From Chromatiaceae bacterium (GTDB taxonomy: Bacteria; Pseudomonadota; Gammaproteobacteria; Chromatiales; Chromatiaceae), in assembly GCA_024235215.1 (NCBI GenBank), contig JACKMU010000002.1, forward strand, positions 124,001 to 188,000: DNA of 64,000 nt, read 5' to 3'. Below the pieces are notes generated by a model that worked only from the letters and a program-made list of their open reading frames with translations, was not told the origin of the DNA and did not search any database. The position numbers were made by a program, and so were the translations under genes. Below are positions 1-8,965 of this stretch, one piece after another. Within the stretch, counting starts at the first letter, position 1. The number at the start of each line of letters is the position of its first letter.

Positions 1-461
1 GGATAGAGCACCAGCGACAGCATCAGCACTGCACCACCCAGCGAGCGTACCTCGGGAAATACGTAATCGCCCGCTGACCAGCCGAACACAGCCCGCAAGG
101 CTCCCTGCACCGGACCGGCGAACTCGAGCAGACCGGTATAGGTGTAGGCGATGATATAGGCGGGAATCGCCAGCGGCAGCAGCAGCGCCCACTCGAAGAA
201 GCGGCGACCGGGAAACTCATATACGGTGGTGGCCCAGGCGGTGGGTATTCCGAGCAGCAGCACACCGATGGCGACACCGCCCACCAGAATGAACGAGTTG
301 CTCAGATAGTCGCTCAGTACCGTAGCAACCAGGTGACGCCACACGTCACCGGCCGGGACGAAGAGAAAGCTGAACACGACGAAGACCGGCAGCGCCAGCA
401 GCAGGGCGGAGAACAGAACACCGGCCCGCCACAGCGCGGGCCGGAAGATTTTTTGTGTCAC
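1..461 (-). CDS. Ferric-iron ABC transporter permease (FbpB/FutB type), partial
   Basis: This is the N-terminal part of an inner-membrane permease that would carry Fe(3+) from the periplasmic binding protein into the cytoplasm. The frame opens with GTG at 461, 21 bases after the stop of the upstream binding-protein gene, and runs off the left edge, so the C-terminal majority is missing. Visible are a first membrane segment rich in Leu/Val/Phe, the stretch SNSFILVGGVAIGVLL, and the motif AIPAYIIAYTYTGLLEFAGP, which is typical of iron permeases of the FbpB/SfuB group. Position and orientation indicate one operon with the binding protein and, by inference, control from the Fur-type site upstream of it. 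The ATPase subunit is not in the window. Family recognition is good; iron specificity comes from the neighbour. Confidence 0.85.
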   Translation of the reverse strand, partial: MTQKIFRPALWRAGVLFSALLLALPVFVVFSFLFVPAGDVWRHLVATVLSDYLSNSFILVGGVAIGVLLLGIPTAWATTVYEFPGRRFFEWALLLPLAIPAYIIAYTYTGLLEFAGPVQGALRAVFGWSAGDYVFPEVRSLGGAVLMLSLVLY

Positions 462-482
462 ACGCTTTTTCCGGTTAAGTCG

Positions 483-1517
483 TTACTTCCACCCTGCCCG
501 GTCCATGATCATCACAGCCGCACTGTTGTAGCGACCCAGTTCCCCCAGATTCAGGCTGTCGGATTTGAATTCGCCCCACTGCTGCAGCAGGTCACTCCAG
601 GCCACTCCGGTACGCACCGGATACTCAAAATTGACCCGGGCATACCAGGACTGAGCCTCTGGCTGAACCAGGAACTCCAGTAGTTTCACCGCATTCTCCC
701 GATTACGTGCATATGTGGTCAGCGCAGCCCCGCTGACATTGACATGAGTACCACGATCCGATTGATTCGGCCAGATGATCGCCATCTTTTCCGCCGCCAG
801 GCGCTCGCTATCATCCCGACTGCTCAGCATGCCGCCGTAGTAATAGGTGTTCGCCACTGCGATATCGCACTCCCCCGCTGCCGCTGCCTTGATCTGATCG
901 CGATCGCCCCCTTTCGGAGAGCGGGCCAGGTTGTTCACCAGACCCGTGGCCCACTGCTCGGTCTGCTCCGCGCCGGAGTGGGCGATCATCGAAGCGACCA
1001 GCGACTGATTATAGATATTGTCCGAGGAGCGAATGCAGATTTTTCCCTTCCATTGCGGATCGGCCAGCGCTTCATAGCGGGTAAGATCAGCCGGCGAAAC
1101 TTTCCCCTTGACGTAGAAGATCGGACGGGCGCGCAGCGAGAGTCCGTACCAGTGCCCTGTGGGCTCACGATAGGCTGCCGGCACCCCCTGCAGTAACACA
1201 TCGGTAACCACCGGCTGGGTGAGCCCCGCCTCTTTGGCCCGATACAAACGCCCGGCATCACTGGTGATGAGCAGATCGGCCGGCGTGTTGCGCCCCTCCG
1301 ACTGCAGCCGCTGTAGCAGCGCATCCTCCTTGCCAGTCACCAGATTGACAGTGATTCCCGTCTGTTCGCTGAAACGGTCCAGCAGCGGTTTGATCAGTGC
1401 TTCCTTGCGTGCCGAGTAGAGATTGACCTCCTCCGGCGCCGCAGCGGGTGAGAACCCAACAGATCCCACGCCCAGTACAACCGATAGCGCAACAGAAGCA
1501 GCCGATTTGAACCACAT
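483..1517 (-). CDS. Periplasmic Fe(3+) ABC transporter substrate-binding protein
   Basis: This 344-residue protein is a ferric-iron binding protein of the FbpA/FutA family (bacterial extracellular solute-binding family 1). A Sec signal peptide covers about residues 1-27 and ends in FSPAAA. The mature protein begins with VNLYSARKE, the usual first strand of this family, which contains one metal-ligand tyrosine. The hinge-side motif NTYYYGGML near residue 225 holds the tyrosines that normally coordinate iron. Length is normal for the family. It is the first gene of an operon with the permease that follows it. Its promoter carries a Fur-like operator, which independently supports iron as the substrate. 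I see no damage in the frame. Confidence 0.92.
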   Translation of the reverse strand: MWFKSAASVALSVVLGVGSVGFSPAAAPEEVNLYSARKEALIKPLLDRFSEQTGITVNLVTGKEDALLQRLQSEGRNTPADLLITSDAGRLYRAKEAGLTQPVVTDVLLQGVPAAYREPTGHWYGLSLRARPIFYVKGKVSPADLTRYEALADPQWKGKICIRSSDNIYNQSLVASMIAHSGAEQTEQWATGLVNNLARSPKGGDRDQIKAAAAGECDIAVANTYYYGGMLSSRDDSERLAAEKMAIIWPNQSDRGTHVNVSGAALTTYARNRENAVKLLEFLVQPEAQSWYARVNFEYPVRTGVAWSDLLQQWGEFKSDSLNLGELGRYNSAAVMIMDRAGWK

Positions 1518-1545
1518 GGTGACCTCTCATCATTTACGATTTCAA

Positions 1546-1574
1546 TTGATAATGAGAAATACTCTCATTTGCAA
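1546..1574 (-). promoter_or_regulatory. Fur box inside the promoter of the iron-uptake operon
   Basis: Read on the minus strand there is a -35-like TTGCAA (1574-1569) and a -10-like TATCAA (1551-1546) separated by 17 bases. Between and overlapping them is a 19-base inverted repeat, AATGAG-N7-CTCATT (1551-1569). The 19 bases from 1548 match the classical Fur consensus at about 14 positions by my count. Fe-Fur bound here would cover both promoter elements and repress the binding protein/permease operon when iron is plentiful. The transcription start has not been observed. Confidence 0.7.
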
Positions 1575-1964
1575 TTATCAGTTGCAACTCTTTTTTCGTC
1601 ATGTAGTGCGTCATCGCTGCCGCAACCACCCGGTTTTCTCCTGTCTGGGGGAGTCCGGTATACTATCCACGGTGTCTCAGCGTTGCAGTGGGAAGCGCGG
1701 TGTGATGGGTTGTTTTCGGGAGCAACTGACTCATTGAACCGGGATTTCAGCCAACCCATATCCCTGCATGCCGGCGGATCCGGACGAGTGGCAGCAGAGT
1801 GCACTGTGACCCCATCAGCGGCGTGAAGAGTGAGTTTTCAGTTGAAGCTCCCCGCCAAACTTAGGCATAGTCTGCATCGAATTGTCGCAACCGACAGCGG
1901 TGGCTGCCTGCCACCGATCGATTCCGACAGCAGTGCATCACATTTGGAGAGGAGTGCGGAGAGA
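1575..1964. other. Intergenic region between the iron operon and fur
   Basis: This stretch separates the divergent iron-uptake promoter from fur. A GTG at 1830 opens an in-frame extension of fur, but the 45 residues it adds (starting MSFQLKLPAK) have no counterpart in Fur proteins I know, so I treat the stretch as leader DNA. I recognise nothing else in it. Confidence 0.4.
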
Positions 1965-2381
1965 TTGGAAAACCAGGACATCAAGAACGCGGGTCTGAAG
2001 ATCACACTGCCCCGGGTGAAAATCCTGACCCTGCTGGAGAAGCACGGTGGTCACCTGAGCGCTGAAGACGTGTACAAAATTCTACTGGACGAGGGTGAAG
2101 AGGTGGGTCTGGCCACGGTCTATCGGGTACTGACCCAGTTCGAGTCGGCCGGACTGGTTGTGCGTCACAATTTTGAAGGCGGCCAATCGGTGTTTGAAAT
2201 CGACAGTGGCTCCCACCACGATCATCTGGTATGCATCAAATGCGGCAAGGTCGAGGAGTTTCTCGATGCCACTATCGAGAAGCGTCAGGAGGCGATCGCG
2301 AAACAGTTCGGCTTTTCCATCACCGATCATGCACTGGTGATCTATGGCTACTGCAGTAAACCGGAGTGCAGCCAGGGGTGA
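1965..2381 (+). CDS. fur: Ferric uptake regulator Fur
   Basis: Fur is a dimeric, iron-responsive repressor of iron-acquisition genes. I place the start at TTG 1965, just after a purine-rich stretch (GGAGAGGAGTGCGGAGAGA). This gives about 138 residues beginning MENQDIKNAGLKITLPR, the normal Fur N-terminus; an in-frame GTG at 1830 would add 45 unconserved residues. The winged-helix part includes ATVYRVLTQFESAGLV. The metal and dimerisation part includes GSHHDHLVCIKCGKVEEF, with the histidine cluster and the CxxC pair. The tail has a second Cys pair (CSKPEC) and is short, ending soon after it. It is divergent from the iron-uptake operon that carries a Fur box, so direct regulation of that operon is expected. 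It may be slightly closer to other Fur-family members than to E. coli Fur, but the context favours Fur. Confidence 0.9.
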   Translation: MENQDIKNAGLKITLPRVKILTLLEKHGGHLSAEDVYKILLDEGEEVGLATVYRVLTQFESAGLVVRHNFEGGQSVFEIDSGSHHDHLVCIKCGKVEEFLDATIEKRQEAIAKQFGFSITDHALVIYGYCSKPECSQG

Positions 2382-2447
2382 CGTTTTTCACTGGAAAGCG
2401 CGCTGCGTCAACACCGCTCCGCCGGTCTCCCCGAACGTGCTACCGCA

Positions 2448-5400
2448 TCACTCCCCCACTACCCCGACAACAGGCCGGCGTGCGGTAAAACGCTCCCGGA
2501 TGGTCTCATAGAAGAGCAGCAGCGACGGCACGAAGAGCAGAATCAGCAGTGTCGAAAAGGCGAGACCAAAAGCGATGGAGGTCGCCATCGGAATCAGGAA
2601 CTGCGCCTGCAGTGAGGTTTCAAACAGCAGCGGCATCAATCCAGCGATGGTGGTCAACGAAGTGAGCAGCACCGCGCGCAACCGCTGGCAGGCGGCCTCT
2701 TCTACCGCCTGCTTCAGTGGCATGCCCTCTTCGCGCAGACGGCGGTAGAAACTCACCAGAATGATCGAGTCGTTGACCACGATACCGGAGAGCGCAAAAA
2801 AACCGAACAGCGAAAGGATGGTCAACTCCAGTCCCATCACCCAGTGTCCGAACAGCGCCCCAGCCAATCCGAACGGTATGGCGGTCATCACCACCAGCGG
2901 CCAGCCGTAGGAGGAGAAGACCCAGGCAAGTACCAGATAGATCAGCAGCAGGCCGAGCACCATCCCGACACGCATATCCGCCAGTGTCTCGCGCTGATCG
3001 GCCGAGCGACCCTCCATGGAGAAATCTATCCCCAGCCGCTGCGCCAGTTCCGGTAGCGTGGTCTGCTCCAGTGAGGTGATGATACGGTTGGCGTTGGTCT
3101 GGTTCTCATCGACATCGGCGGTGATCTGCACCGCCAGCTTTCCCTCCGCGTGGCGCAGAATCTCGAAGCCGCGCTGCGACTGCCAGCTGGCCACACTGGA
3201 GAGCGGCACCTGATCACCATCGGGCAACGTGATATTGAGCCGATGGAGAATCGCGCTGCTGGCACGCTCCGCCTCCGGTAGCCTGACCCGCACTTCGACC
3301 TCTTCCGGTCCATCCTGAAATATCTGCACCAGACGGCCGTCAAACGCGGTGCGCAGCTGCCGACCGAGACCCTCCACACTGAGTCCTTCGGCTTCCCCGC
3401 CAGGGGTCAGCGCAAAGATCAGCTGTTCCCGACCATAGGAGAGGTCGTCCTCCACTTCCGAGATGCCGGGAATGGAGATGAGCGCCTCAGAGAGCTGCAG
3501 CGCGGCATGCTTCAACACTTCGGCATCACGCCCGGTGAAACGCACGGTGATATCCCGTCCGGGTGGTCCGCCGCGGCGCGAGGTGATGGTGAAGCTCTCT
3601 ATCCCGGCGGGTAACAGGATTCGCTCTCGCCAGGCGGCGATGAATCCCTCATTGCGCAGCGGTCGCTGATCCGGCGCTATCAACTCCACCTTGAGGGCAC
3701 CAAACTGATCCGCGCGCGCAAAGCCGGCGCTGCTGTCGTCGCCCGCTTTGCTACCCCGGTAGGCGAGCGCAACGTTGACCAGCCGCCCCAGGCCCAGTTC
3801 GGCCTCGGTCTGATACAGCGTCTGCTCCAGGTGATCGATAAAGCGGTCGACCTGGTGGCGCGGCGTTCCTGCCACGAAAGTGGCATTGGCATGAATCATC
3901 TGCGCTTCCGGTGTCGGAAAGAAGTTGAACGCCAGGCGCCCGCCCGCGAGCAGACCGGCCATCATGATCAGAATGCCGGCGGCCGAGCTCATGGTCACCC
4001 ATTTGTATTGCAGTGCCAGCCGTACCAGCGGCCGGAACTGCCTCTCCCGAAAGCGCTCGAAACCGCGGTCCAGTCTGGCGCGGAGTGAATTCGGGGCAGC
4101 CTGGTGGCGGTGTGCGAAGGAGTGGCGCAGATGTCCGGGCAGCACCAGAAAACTCTCGACCAGCGAAGCGATGATCACACTGACGATCACCAGCGGTATC
4201 GCAAACAGAATATTACCGATGATCCCGCCGATCAGCATCAGCGGCAGAAAGGCGGCAATGGTGGTCAGTGACGAAGCGATGACCGGTGCCAGCATGCGCC
4301 GGGCTCCCCCTTCAGCCGCCAGCAGTGGCTCCTCACCCTTTTGAGAGTGGGCCAGCGCGTCTTCACCCACCACGATCGCATCGTCGACGATGATGCCGAG
4401 CGCCATGATCAGCGCAAACAGGCTGATCATGTTGATGCTGCCGCCGGACAGCCAGAGCACGAACAGCGTGGCCATGAAAGAGACCGGAATACCCAAGGCC
4501 ACCCAGAAAGCGACCCGGCCAGTGAGAAAGAGATAGAGGATCAGAATCACCAGCAGCAGACCGCCGCCACCGTTCTTCAGCAGCAGCATGATGCGCTCCT
4601 CCAGCAACTGCCAGGTCTCGTCATACACCTTGATCGAGATGTTCGGCGGCAGCCCGGGGCGGGTCTTTTCCAGCCACTCTTCCAGCAGCCTTGCCGCAGC
4701 CAGCGAGTTGCCTCCGGTGGAGCGGCTGACCGTGATATCGGCTGCCGGTGTGCCGTTGACCGTGAGCAGTACGCTCCCTTCGCGCGGTTTGCGTTGGATG
4801 CTGGCCACTGTGCCGAGGTCGATGCGCGCAGCCCCTTCGCTGCGCAGCGGCAGACTGGCGAAGCCGAGCACGTCACGCCGCTGCTCCAGCGTGCGCAACT
4901 CTTTGGAGCCCTCACCGCGACCCAGCACGCCGGCCGGCAGATCCTGGCTTAACTCCGCTACCCGTGCGCCGATCTGATCGAGACTGAGACCCAGCTGTTC
5001 CAGTGCCGCCGGGTCCACCTCGATGGCGATCACCTCCTCCGGCAATCCCCGGATATCCACCTTGTCCACACCCGCATCGAGCAGTTCGGTCTCGAAGCGG
5101 CGCACCAGATGGCGCAGCTCATCCAACGTCTCCGGACCACTCACCAGCAGCCGCGCCACCGGCTCGTAGCGGCTCACGTTCATCACCACCGGAGTCTCCG
5201 CATCCCCCGGCAGGTTGCGAAACTCGTCGACCAGGCGACGGGTCTGATCCAGTGCCAGCAGTGGATCCGTCCCCTCCTCGAACTCCAGTGTGATGGCGGA
5301 TGTTCCCTGGGTCGAAGTGGACGTCATCTTGCGCAGACTGTCGACACTGCGCAGCCGCTGCTCCAGCGGCAGCGTGATGCCCTCTTCGATATCCTCTGCG

Positions 5401-5579
5401 CTGCTCCCGGTCCAGATCACGGTGACCGTGATGAAGTCCAGTTCGAAATTGGGAAAAAACTGAATGTTCATCCGGTCCAGCGCCAACAGCCCGCTGAGCA
5501 GCATCATCACCATCAGCAGATTGGCCGCCACCTTGTGATGGGCAAAGATACCGAGCAGATCGGTGCGGTGTTGCCTCAC
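2448..5579 (-). CDS. RND efflux pump inner-membrane transporter (HAE1/AcrB-like)
   Basis: A 1043-residue proton-driven exporter of the resistance-nodulation-division superfamily, normal length for HAE1-type pumps. The first membrane helix lies near residues 13-33, followed by a large periplasmic porter domain, helices 2-6, a second periplasmic domain, and a C-terminal helix bundle. The TM4 motif GIIVDDAIVVGEDAL carries the paired aspartates of the proton relay. SLTTIAAFLPLM and its second-half counterpart SLTTIAGLMPLLF reflect the internal duplication. Its start overlaps the stop of the adaptor gene by 4 bases (ATGA), so the two are co-translated. No outer-membrane channel gene is nearby; a TolC-type protein elsewhere would be needed. 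The substrate cannot be read from the sequence. Confidence 0.93.
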   Translation of the reverse strand: MRQHRTDLLGIFAHHKVAANLLMVMMLLSGLLALDRMNIQFFPNFELDFITVTVIWTGSSAEDIEEGITLPLEQRLRSVDSLRKMTSTSTQGTSAITLEFEEGTDPLLALDQTRRLVDEFRNLPGDAETPVVMNVSRYEPVARLLVSGPETLDELRHLVRRFETELLDAGVDKVDIRGLPEEVIAIEVDPAALEQLGLSLDQIGARVAELSQDLPAGVLGRGEGSKELRTLEQRRDVLGFASLPLRSEGAARIDLGTVASIQRKPREGSVLLTVNGTPAADITVSRSTGGNSLAAARLLEEWLEKTRPGLPPNISIKVYDETWQLLEERIMLLLKNGGGGLLLVILILYLFLTGRVAFWVALGIPVSFMATLFVLWLSGGSINMISLFALIMALGIIVDDAIVVGEDALAHSQKGEEPLLAAEGGARRMLAPVIASSLTTIAAFLPLMLIGGIIGNILFAIPLVIVSVIIASLVESFLVLPGHLRHSFAHRHQAAPNSLRARLDRGFERFRERQFRPLVRLALQYKWVTMSSAAGILIMMAGLLAGGRLAFNFFPTPEAQMIHANATFVAGTPRHQVDRFIDHLEQTLYQTEAELGLGRLVNVALAYRGSKAGDDSSAGFARADQFGALKVELIAPDQRPLRNEGFIAAWRERILLPAGIESFTITSRRGGPPGRDITVRFTGRDAEVLKHAALQLSEALISIPGISEVEDDLSYGREQLIFALTPGGEAEGLSVEGLGRQLRTAFDGRLVQIFQDGPEEVEVRVRLPEAERASSAILHRLNITLPDGDQVPLSSVASWQSQRGFEILRHAEGKLAVQITADVDENQTNANRIITSLEQTTLPELAQRLGIDFSMEGRSADQRETLADMRVGMVLGLLLIYLVLAWVFSSYGWPLVVMTAIPFGLAGALFGHWVMGLELTILSLFGFFALSGIVVNDSIILVSFYRRLREEGMPLKQAVEEAACQRLRAVLLTSLTTIAGLMPLLFETSLQAQFLIPMATSIAFGLAFSTLLILLFVPSLLLFYETIRERFTARRPVVGVVGE

Positions 5580-6865
5580 GGTGTGTTCACCGCCTCCACC
5601 CGCAGACCCTCCACCGCGTTGGGCAGATGGGTGATCACCAGCGCGTCACCCGCCTGCAATTGCGTGGAGCGGATCAACAGCCGTTCGCTGCCATCCGTGG
5701 CAACGAAGCTGCCGAGGTTCTCCAACCGCAACCCCTGCAACCGGCCATCCACCAGCTTGTAGGCGCGGTCGTTGCCGTACAGCACCGAGTAGGGGACCGC
5801 CAGCACAGCCTGCTGTATTGCCCGGCGCAAGGTAAATTTAAGCATCTGGCCCAGGCGCAGCCGGTCACCCTCCTGACCAATGGCAAACAACGCGTCGATA
5901 CCGCTGGGGTCCGCCTCTCCCGCGAGCCGAACCAGGCGCAATTGCAGCCCTGCTGGATACCCTTCCGCGGTGCCTGTCAACGGATAACCGGAATTCCGGC
6001 TCTGCTCCAGCTCGTGCAGAAACGGCATGGGAATTCTGGCGCGCAGTTCCAGAGTGGCCGGATCGTAGAGACTCAGCAGCTGCTGGTTGATCGACACCTG
6101 GTTTCCCTCGGCCGCCTCGACGCTGGCTACACGCCCGGCGTAGGGAGCTTTCACCTGACTCCGCTCGAGGTCGAGCTCGGCTTCGGCAAGACCAGCCGCG
6201 GCTTTCTGCATGCGCGCCTCCAACGCCTGGATTCGCGCGGGATGATCATTGATGGCAAGCTCCCTGCTGGTGAGTGCCAACTCCCGCTGTTCCAGCTCCT
6301 GCTGCGCCTGATCCAGTTCTGATTCAGACCCCAGCTTTTTGCTCTGCAGGCGCTGCATCCGCTCGACACTTTGCCGCGACAGCTGCAGCAATCTGCTTTC
6401 ATGGTTCAGCGCGCTGAGATCCGAGCTCTGCCGGGTGCGTTCGCTGCGCAGCTGTGCCTCCAACTCCGCCACCTCCGCCCGTGCTTTCTCAACTTGTGGC
6501 AGAAAATCGCGTGGATCGAGTTCAACCAGCAGCTGTCCCTGTTCCACCTGTTCGCCTTCCCGCACCCACACCCGCTGGACGCGGGAAGCGGCCGGTGCGG
6601 CTGCCTTGAACAGTGTTGGGGTCTCGACCCGGCCATAGAGACGGAGCGACGGTGCCAGTGACTGTGGCACCACGTCGAGCACCTCGACCCGCCACACCCG
6701 CTCCCGCGTCTCGGCAACTGGCTGTTCCGGCCTGCTGGCGCGTAATACCACGAAAACCGAGAGACTGCAGATGAGGATCAGTATCGGTAGGAATATTTTT
6801 ACTATGCGATTCACCGGCGACTCGACAACATTACTCCAGACTGCGCCCGGATAGGGATGACTCAA
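5576..6865 (-). CDS. RND efflux periplasmic adaptor (membrane fusion protein)
   Basis: A 429-residue adaptor linking the RND transporter to an outer-membrane channel. It has one N-terminal membrane anchor (IVKIFLPILILICSLSVFVVL, about residues 22-42), then a biotinyl-lipoyl half-domain (EGEQVEQGQLLVELDP), a long alpha-helical hairpin rich in Glu, Gln and Arg (about residues 120-230, coiled coil), the second lipoyl half (VKAPYAGRVASVEAAEGNQV), and beta-barrel and membrane-proximal domains. Domain order and length are standard for the HlyD/AcrA group. An internal GTG would remove about 12 residues before the anchor; the ATG at 6865 is kept as the longer choice. It overlaps the pump gene by 4 bases and leads that operon. 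Confidence 0.92.
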   Translation of the reverse strand: MSHPYPGAVWSNVVESPVNRIVKIFLPILILICSLSVFVVLRASRPEQPVAETRERVWRVEVLDVVPQSLAPSLRLYGRVETPTLFKAAAPAASRVQRVWVREGEQVEQGQLLVELDPRDFLPQVEKARAEVAELEAQLRSERTRQSSDLSALNHESRLLQLSRQSVERMQRLQSKKLGSESELDQAQQELEQRELALTSRELAINDHPARIQALEARMQKAAAGLAEAELDLERSQVKAPYAGRVASVEAAEGNQVSINQQLLSLYDPATLELRARIPMPFLHELEQSRNSGYPLTGTAEGYPAGLQLRLVRLAGEADPSGIDALFAIGQEGDRLRLGQMLKFTLRRAIQQAVLAVPYSVLYGNDRAYKLVDGRLQGLRLENLGSFVATDGSERLLIRSTQLQAGDALVITHLPNAVEGLRVEAVNTP

Positions 6866-7244
6866 TGTAAGGAAGTGATGCAGCCTGGTATGGTCTCACG
6901 ATTGCCTAATCCATTACTAACAGCAAACAGCGGGATTCCAGAAGCGCGCCACACCACTGAACGGCCTTTTTCACGCGCCATGTAACAGATTCCACATCGT
7001 GGGATTGGTTCCATCGTCCGGAACTTGGCGGCAGCTGTGCCTGCTCTGCGCTACTCTGTCTTGGCATTGCCCATGCCAGCGCCGGGGGAGGCACTGTTCG
7101 CCCCTGGTGGGTATGACAAGAGGATTCGATTCCACCTTCACGCAGCAACGGTTCAAGTGCGTGATCCGGGGGTGATACTCGCTACGAATAACCGCTTTCA
7201 AGCGCAGGTGCAGCTGCTGAGCACCCGGCGGCAACTTGCCTGTT
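6866..7244. other. Gene-free stretch upstream of the efflux operon
   Basis: About 380 bases between the adaptor start and the end of the lipoprotein gene, presumably carrying the efflux operon promoter. Short open frames occur but none has a ribosome site, protein-like composition or a family I know. No repeat or strong hairpin was seen. Confidence 0.4.
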
Positions 7245-7622
7245 TCAGTGGGAAATCAGCTGCGCAAACAGTTCGGCGGGAAGCTTTTTGTGCAACTGCT
7301 GCTGCTCACCCGTCGGTTTACGATAACGCAGGATAACCGTCTGCTGGACGACCCGCAGATCGAAGCGATCACCGTAGATGGTGATACCACCTGGCAACAA
7401 TGTTGCCTGCAGCGGCTGCCACCCGTCGCGGTTCTGATCGAGCCATTGACCCAGTCGCTGCAGCGTGGTGGCACCCGCATAGGATGGTGACTGAGGTTGC
7501 CCCGTCTCCCCGTGCGCATATTTGAGATTGTTGAACTGGGCGAGATCCAGCGCTTGACCCGCCTCACAACCAGCCAGCACCAGTGTCAGCAACAGCGCCA
7601 ATGTCCGTCGCATCAGGCCCAT
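7245..7622 (-). CDS. Small lipoprotein of unknown function
   Basis: I place the start at ATG 7622, preceded by a strong ribosome site (GAGGAGGT) about 8 bases upstream; an in-frame start at 7682 would add 20 residues before the signal sequence. The 125-residue product begins MGLMRRTLALLLTLVLAGC, a lipoprotein signal with lipobox LAGC, so the mature protein is lipid-anchored through that cysteine. The mature part of about 105 residues has no domain I can name. It is mixed alpha/beta in appearance, with GQWLDQNRDGWQPL and a later pattern of alternating hydrophobics (ITIYGDRFDLRVVQQTVILRY). It is a single gene on this strand, separated by about 290 bases from the PqiA-like gene. Confidence 0.7.
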   Translation of the reverse strand: MGLMRRTLALLLTLVLAGCEAGQALDLAQFNNLKYAHGETGQPQSPSYAGATTLQRLGQWLDQNRDGWQPLQATLLPGGITIYGDRFDLRVVQQTVILRYRKPTGEQQQLHKKLPAELFAQLISH

Positions 7623-7909
7623 CAGAGATTTACCTCCTCGCTCGGATCGATTGCGGACAGGTATTGGAAGAATCCGTGACACGACTCCTGGTCAGGTTGT
7701 TGGAGTGGACCAGTTGCTCAACGGGAATCCCGGGAACCGCCCGCGCTGTATCTTTATTGTTCTTTGGATCATTTTCGAACTACGGCTGGGTTTTATTCTG
7801 GTACAGCGCCAACGCGGCGTCAATATCCCGGCGCCAATCAATCTTTTCATCGTCAAGGGGCGCCCATTGTGTTGAACAGGAAAGCAGAAGAGGTAGCCGG
7901 AGCGGAAGC

Positions 7910-8428
7910 TCAACGTCCGCCTTCATCCATCAGGTGGACCACACGCTGAGTCACCAGCATGATCAACACCACCGAAGCACCAAAAAAATAGAGACCGTAA
8001 TGGATCTCGACAGTGACCAGGGCACCCAGTTTCACCGCCACGATCAGCACCGCGACGACCATCACATCGAGCATCGCCCAGCGTCCATACTCGTGCATCA
8101 GATGGAGGTAGCGGCTCAGTTTTTCGCTATGCTGCATCCGGCGACTGATCAGCATGAAGAGCACGCCGATCTTGAGCAGAGGCAGCAGAATACTGAAACC
8201 CGCGATAACCAGGAACAGCAGCACACGTCCGTTGGCGAGCAACTGTATCGCTCCGGAGAGGATCGAGAACGAGCTCTTCATCAGCATGAATTTCGAGATG
8301 GTCAGCATCGGAGTGGTGATACCGATGCTGAAAAGCAGGGTCGCACAAAGCAAGGTCCAGCGCAGTGCTCTGGCACTCCGCTCCGGCATCTGGCGCGGCG
8401 CGTTATGCCCTGTTTCCGATCCGTTCAC
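7910..8428 (-). CDS. PqiA-family (paraquat-inducible protein A) membrane protein
   Basis: A 172-residue inner-membrane protein with about four hydrophobic segments: LRWTLLCATLLFSIGITTPML, VLLFLVIAGFSILLPLLKIG, AMLDVMVVAVLIVAVKLGAL, and GLYFFGASVVLIMLVTQRVV. The pattern of a Pro-Met pair in the first segment, LLPLLKIG in the second and DVMVVAVLIV in the third is characteristic of one PqiA domain. E. coli PqiA has two such domains and cytoplasmic zinc-binding cysteines, so this is a single-domain member without the cysteines. PqiA proteins work with MCE-domain proteins in envelope lipid transport; no MCE gene is in this window. The family call is firm; function is inferred only from the family. 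Confidence 0.75.
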   Translation of the reverse strand: MNGSETGHNAPRQMPERSARALRWTLLCATLLFSIGITTPMLTISKFMLMKSSFSILSGAIQLLANGRVLLFLVIAGFSILLPLLKIGVLFMLISRRMQHSEKLSRYLHLMHEYGRWAMLDVMVVAVLIVAVKLGALVTVEIHYGLYFFGASVVLIMLVTQRVVHLMDEGGR

Positions 8429-8965
8429 ACCTACGCCTGGCTACGGCTTGCGCAGCGATGGCGCAGCTTGATCACCGTCTTGGGACGATTTGACCGAAGG
8501 GCCAGGCGCCCGGTTGGCGAATATGAACGGAACATGCAGTGAGCTCTCCCCGGCCACCGGCACCAATCGCTTCGGGTGGCGTGAAATGATACCCGACAGC
8601 AGTAGCGAAGAGGGCATTATATACGCTAACTCCAGATGGTGCGCCGCATCGGGGAGTCAGCTTCATGCCGCAGGTTTCACGCGGATACCCATGATGCCGG
8701 CTGGCAGCGGGTTGGGGCTGTTCGGAGTCAGGACTGAAACCAGCGCCGGCCCCGGTCCGGGCATCCAGCACTTCTGAGTCCACTTCCAGTAACTGCTAAA
8801 ATATTGATTGGGAGGTGCCGACTCATTCGGACCCTTCCCGTGCTGCAGGGAGTTGCCACTGAGTATTGCAGAAGCATGTCTTTCGACGTTTCCGAGGGTG
8901 TGAGGTGTCAGCTGTTGCAGGAGACACGCCAACCGGATTGAATGGGGAAGCTCAAGGAGAGTGAT
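8429..8965. other. Gene-free stretch, divergent upstream region of the Lon-like gene
   Basis: About 540 bases between the start of the PqiA-like gene and the Lon-like protease gene, expected to hold both divergent promoters. No credible open frame, RNA gene or repeat was found. The only clear element is the ribosome site AAGGAG at 8954-8959. Confidence 0.4.
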
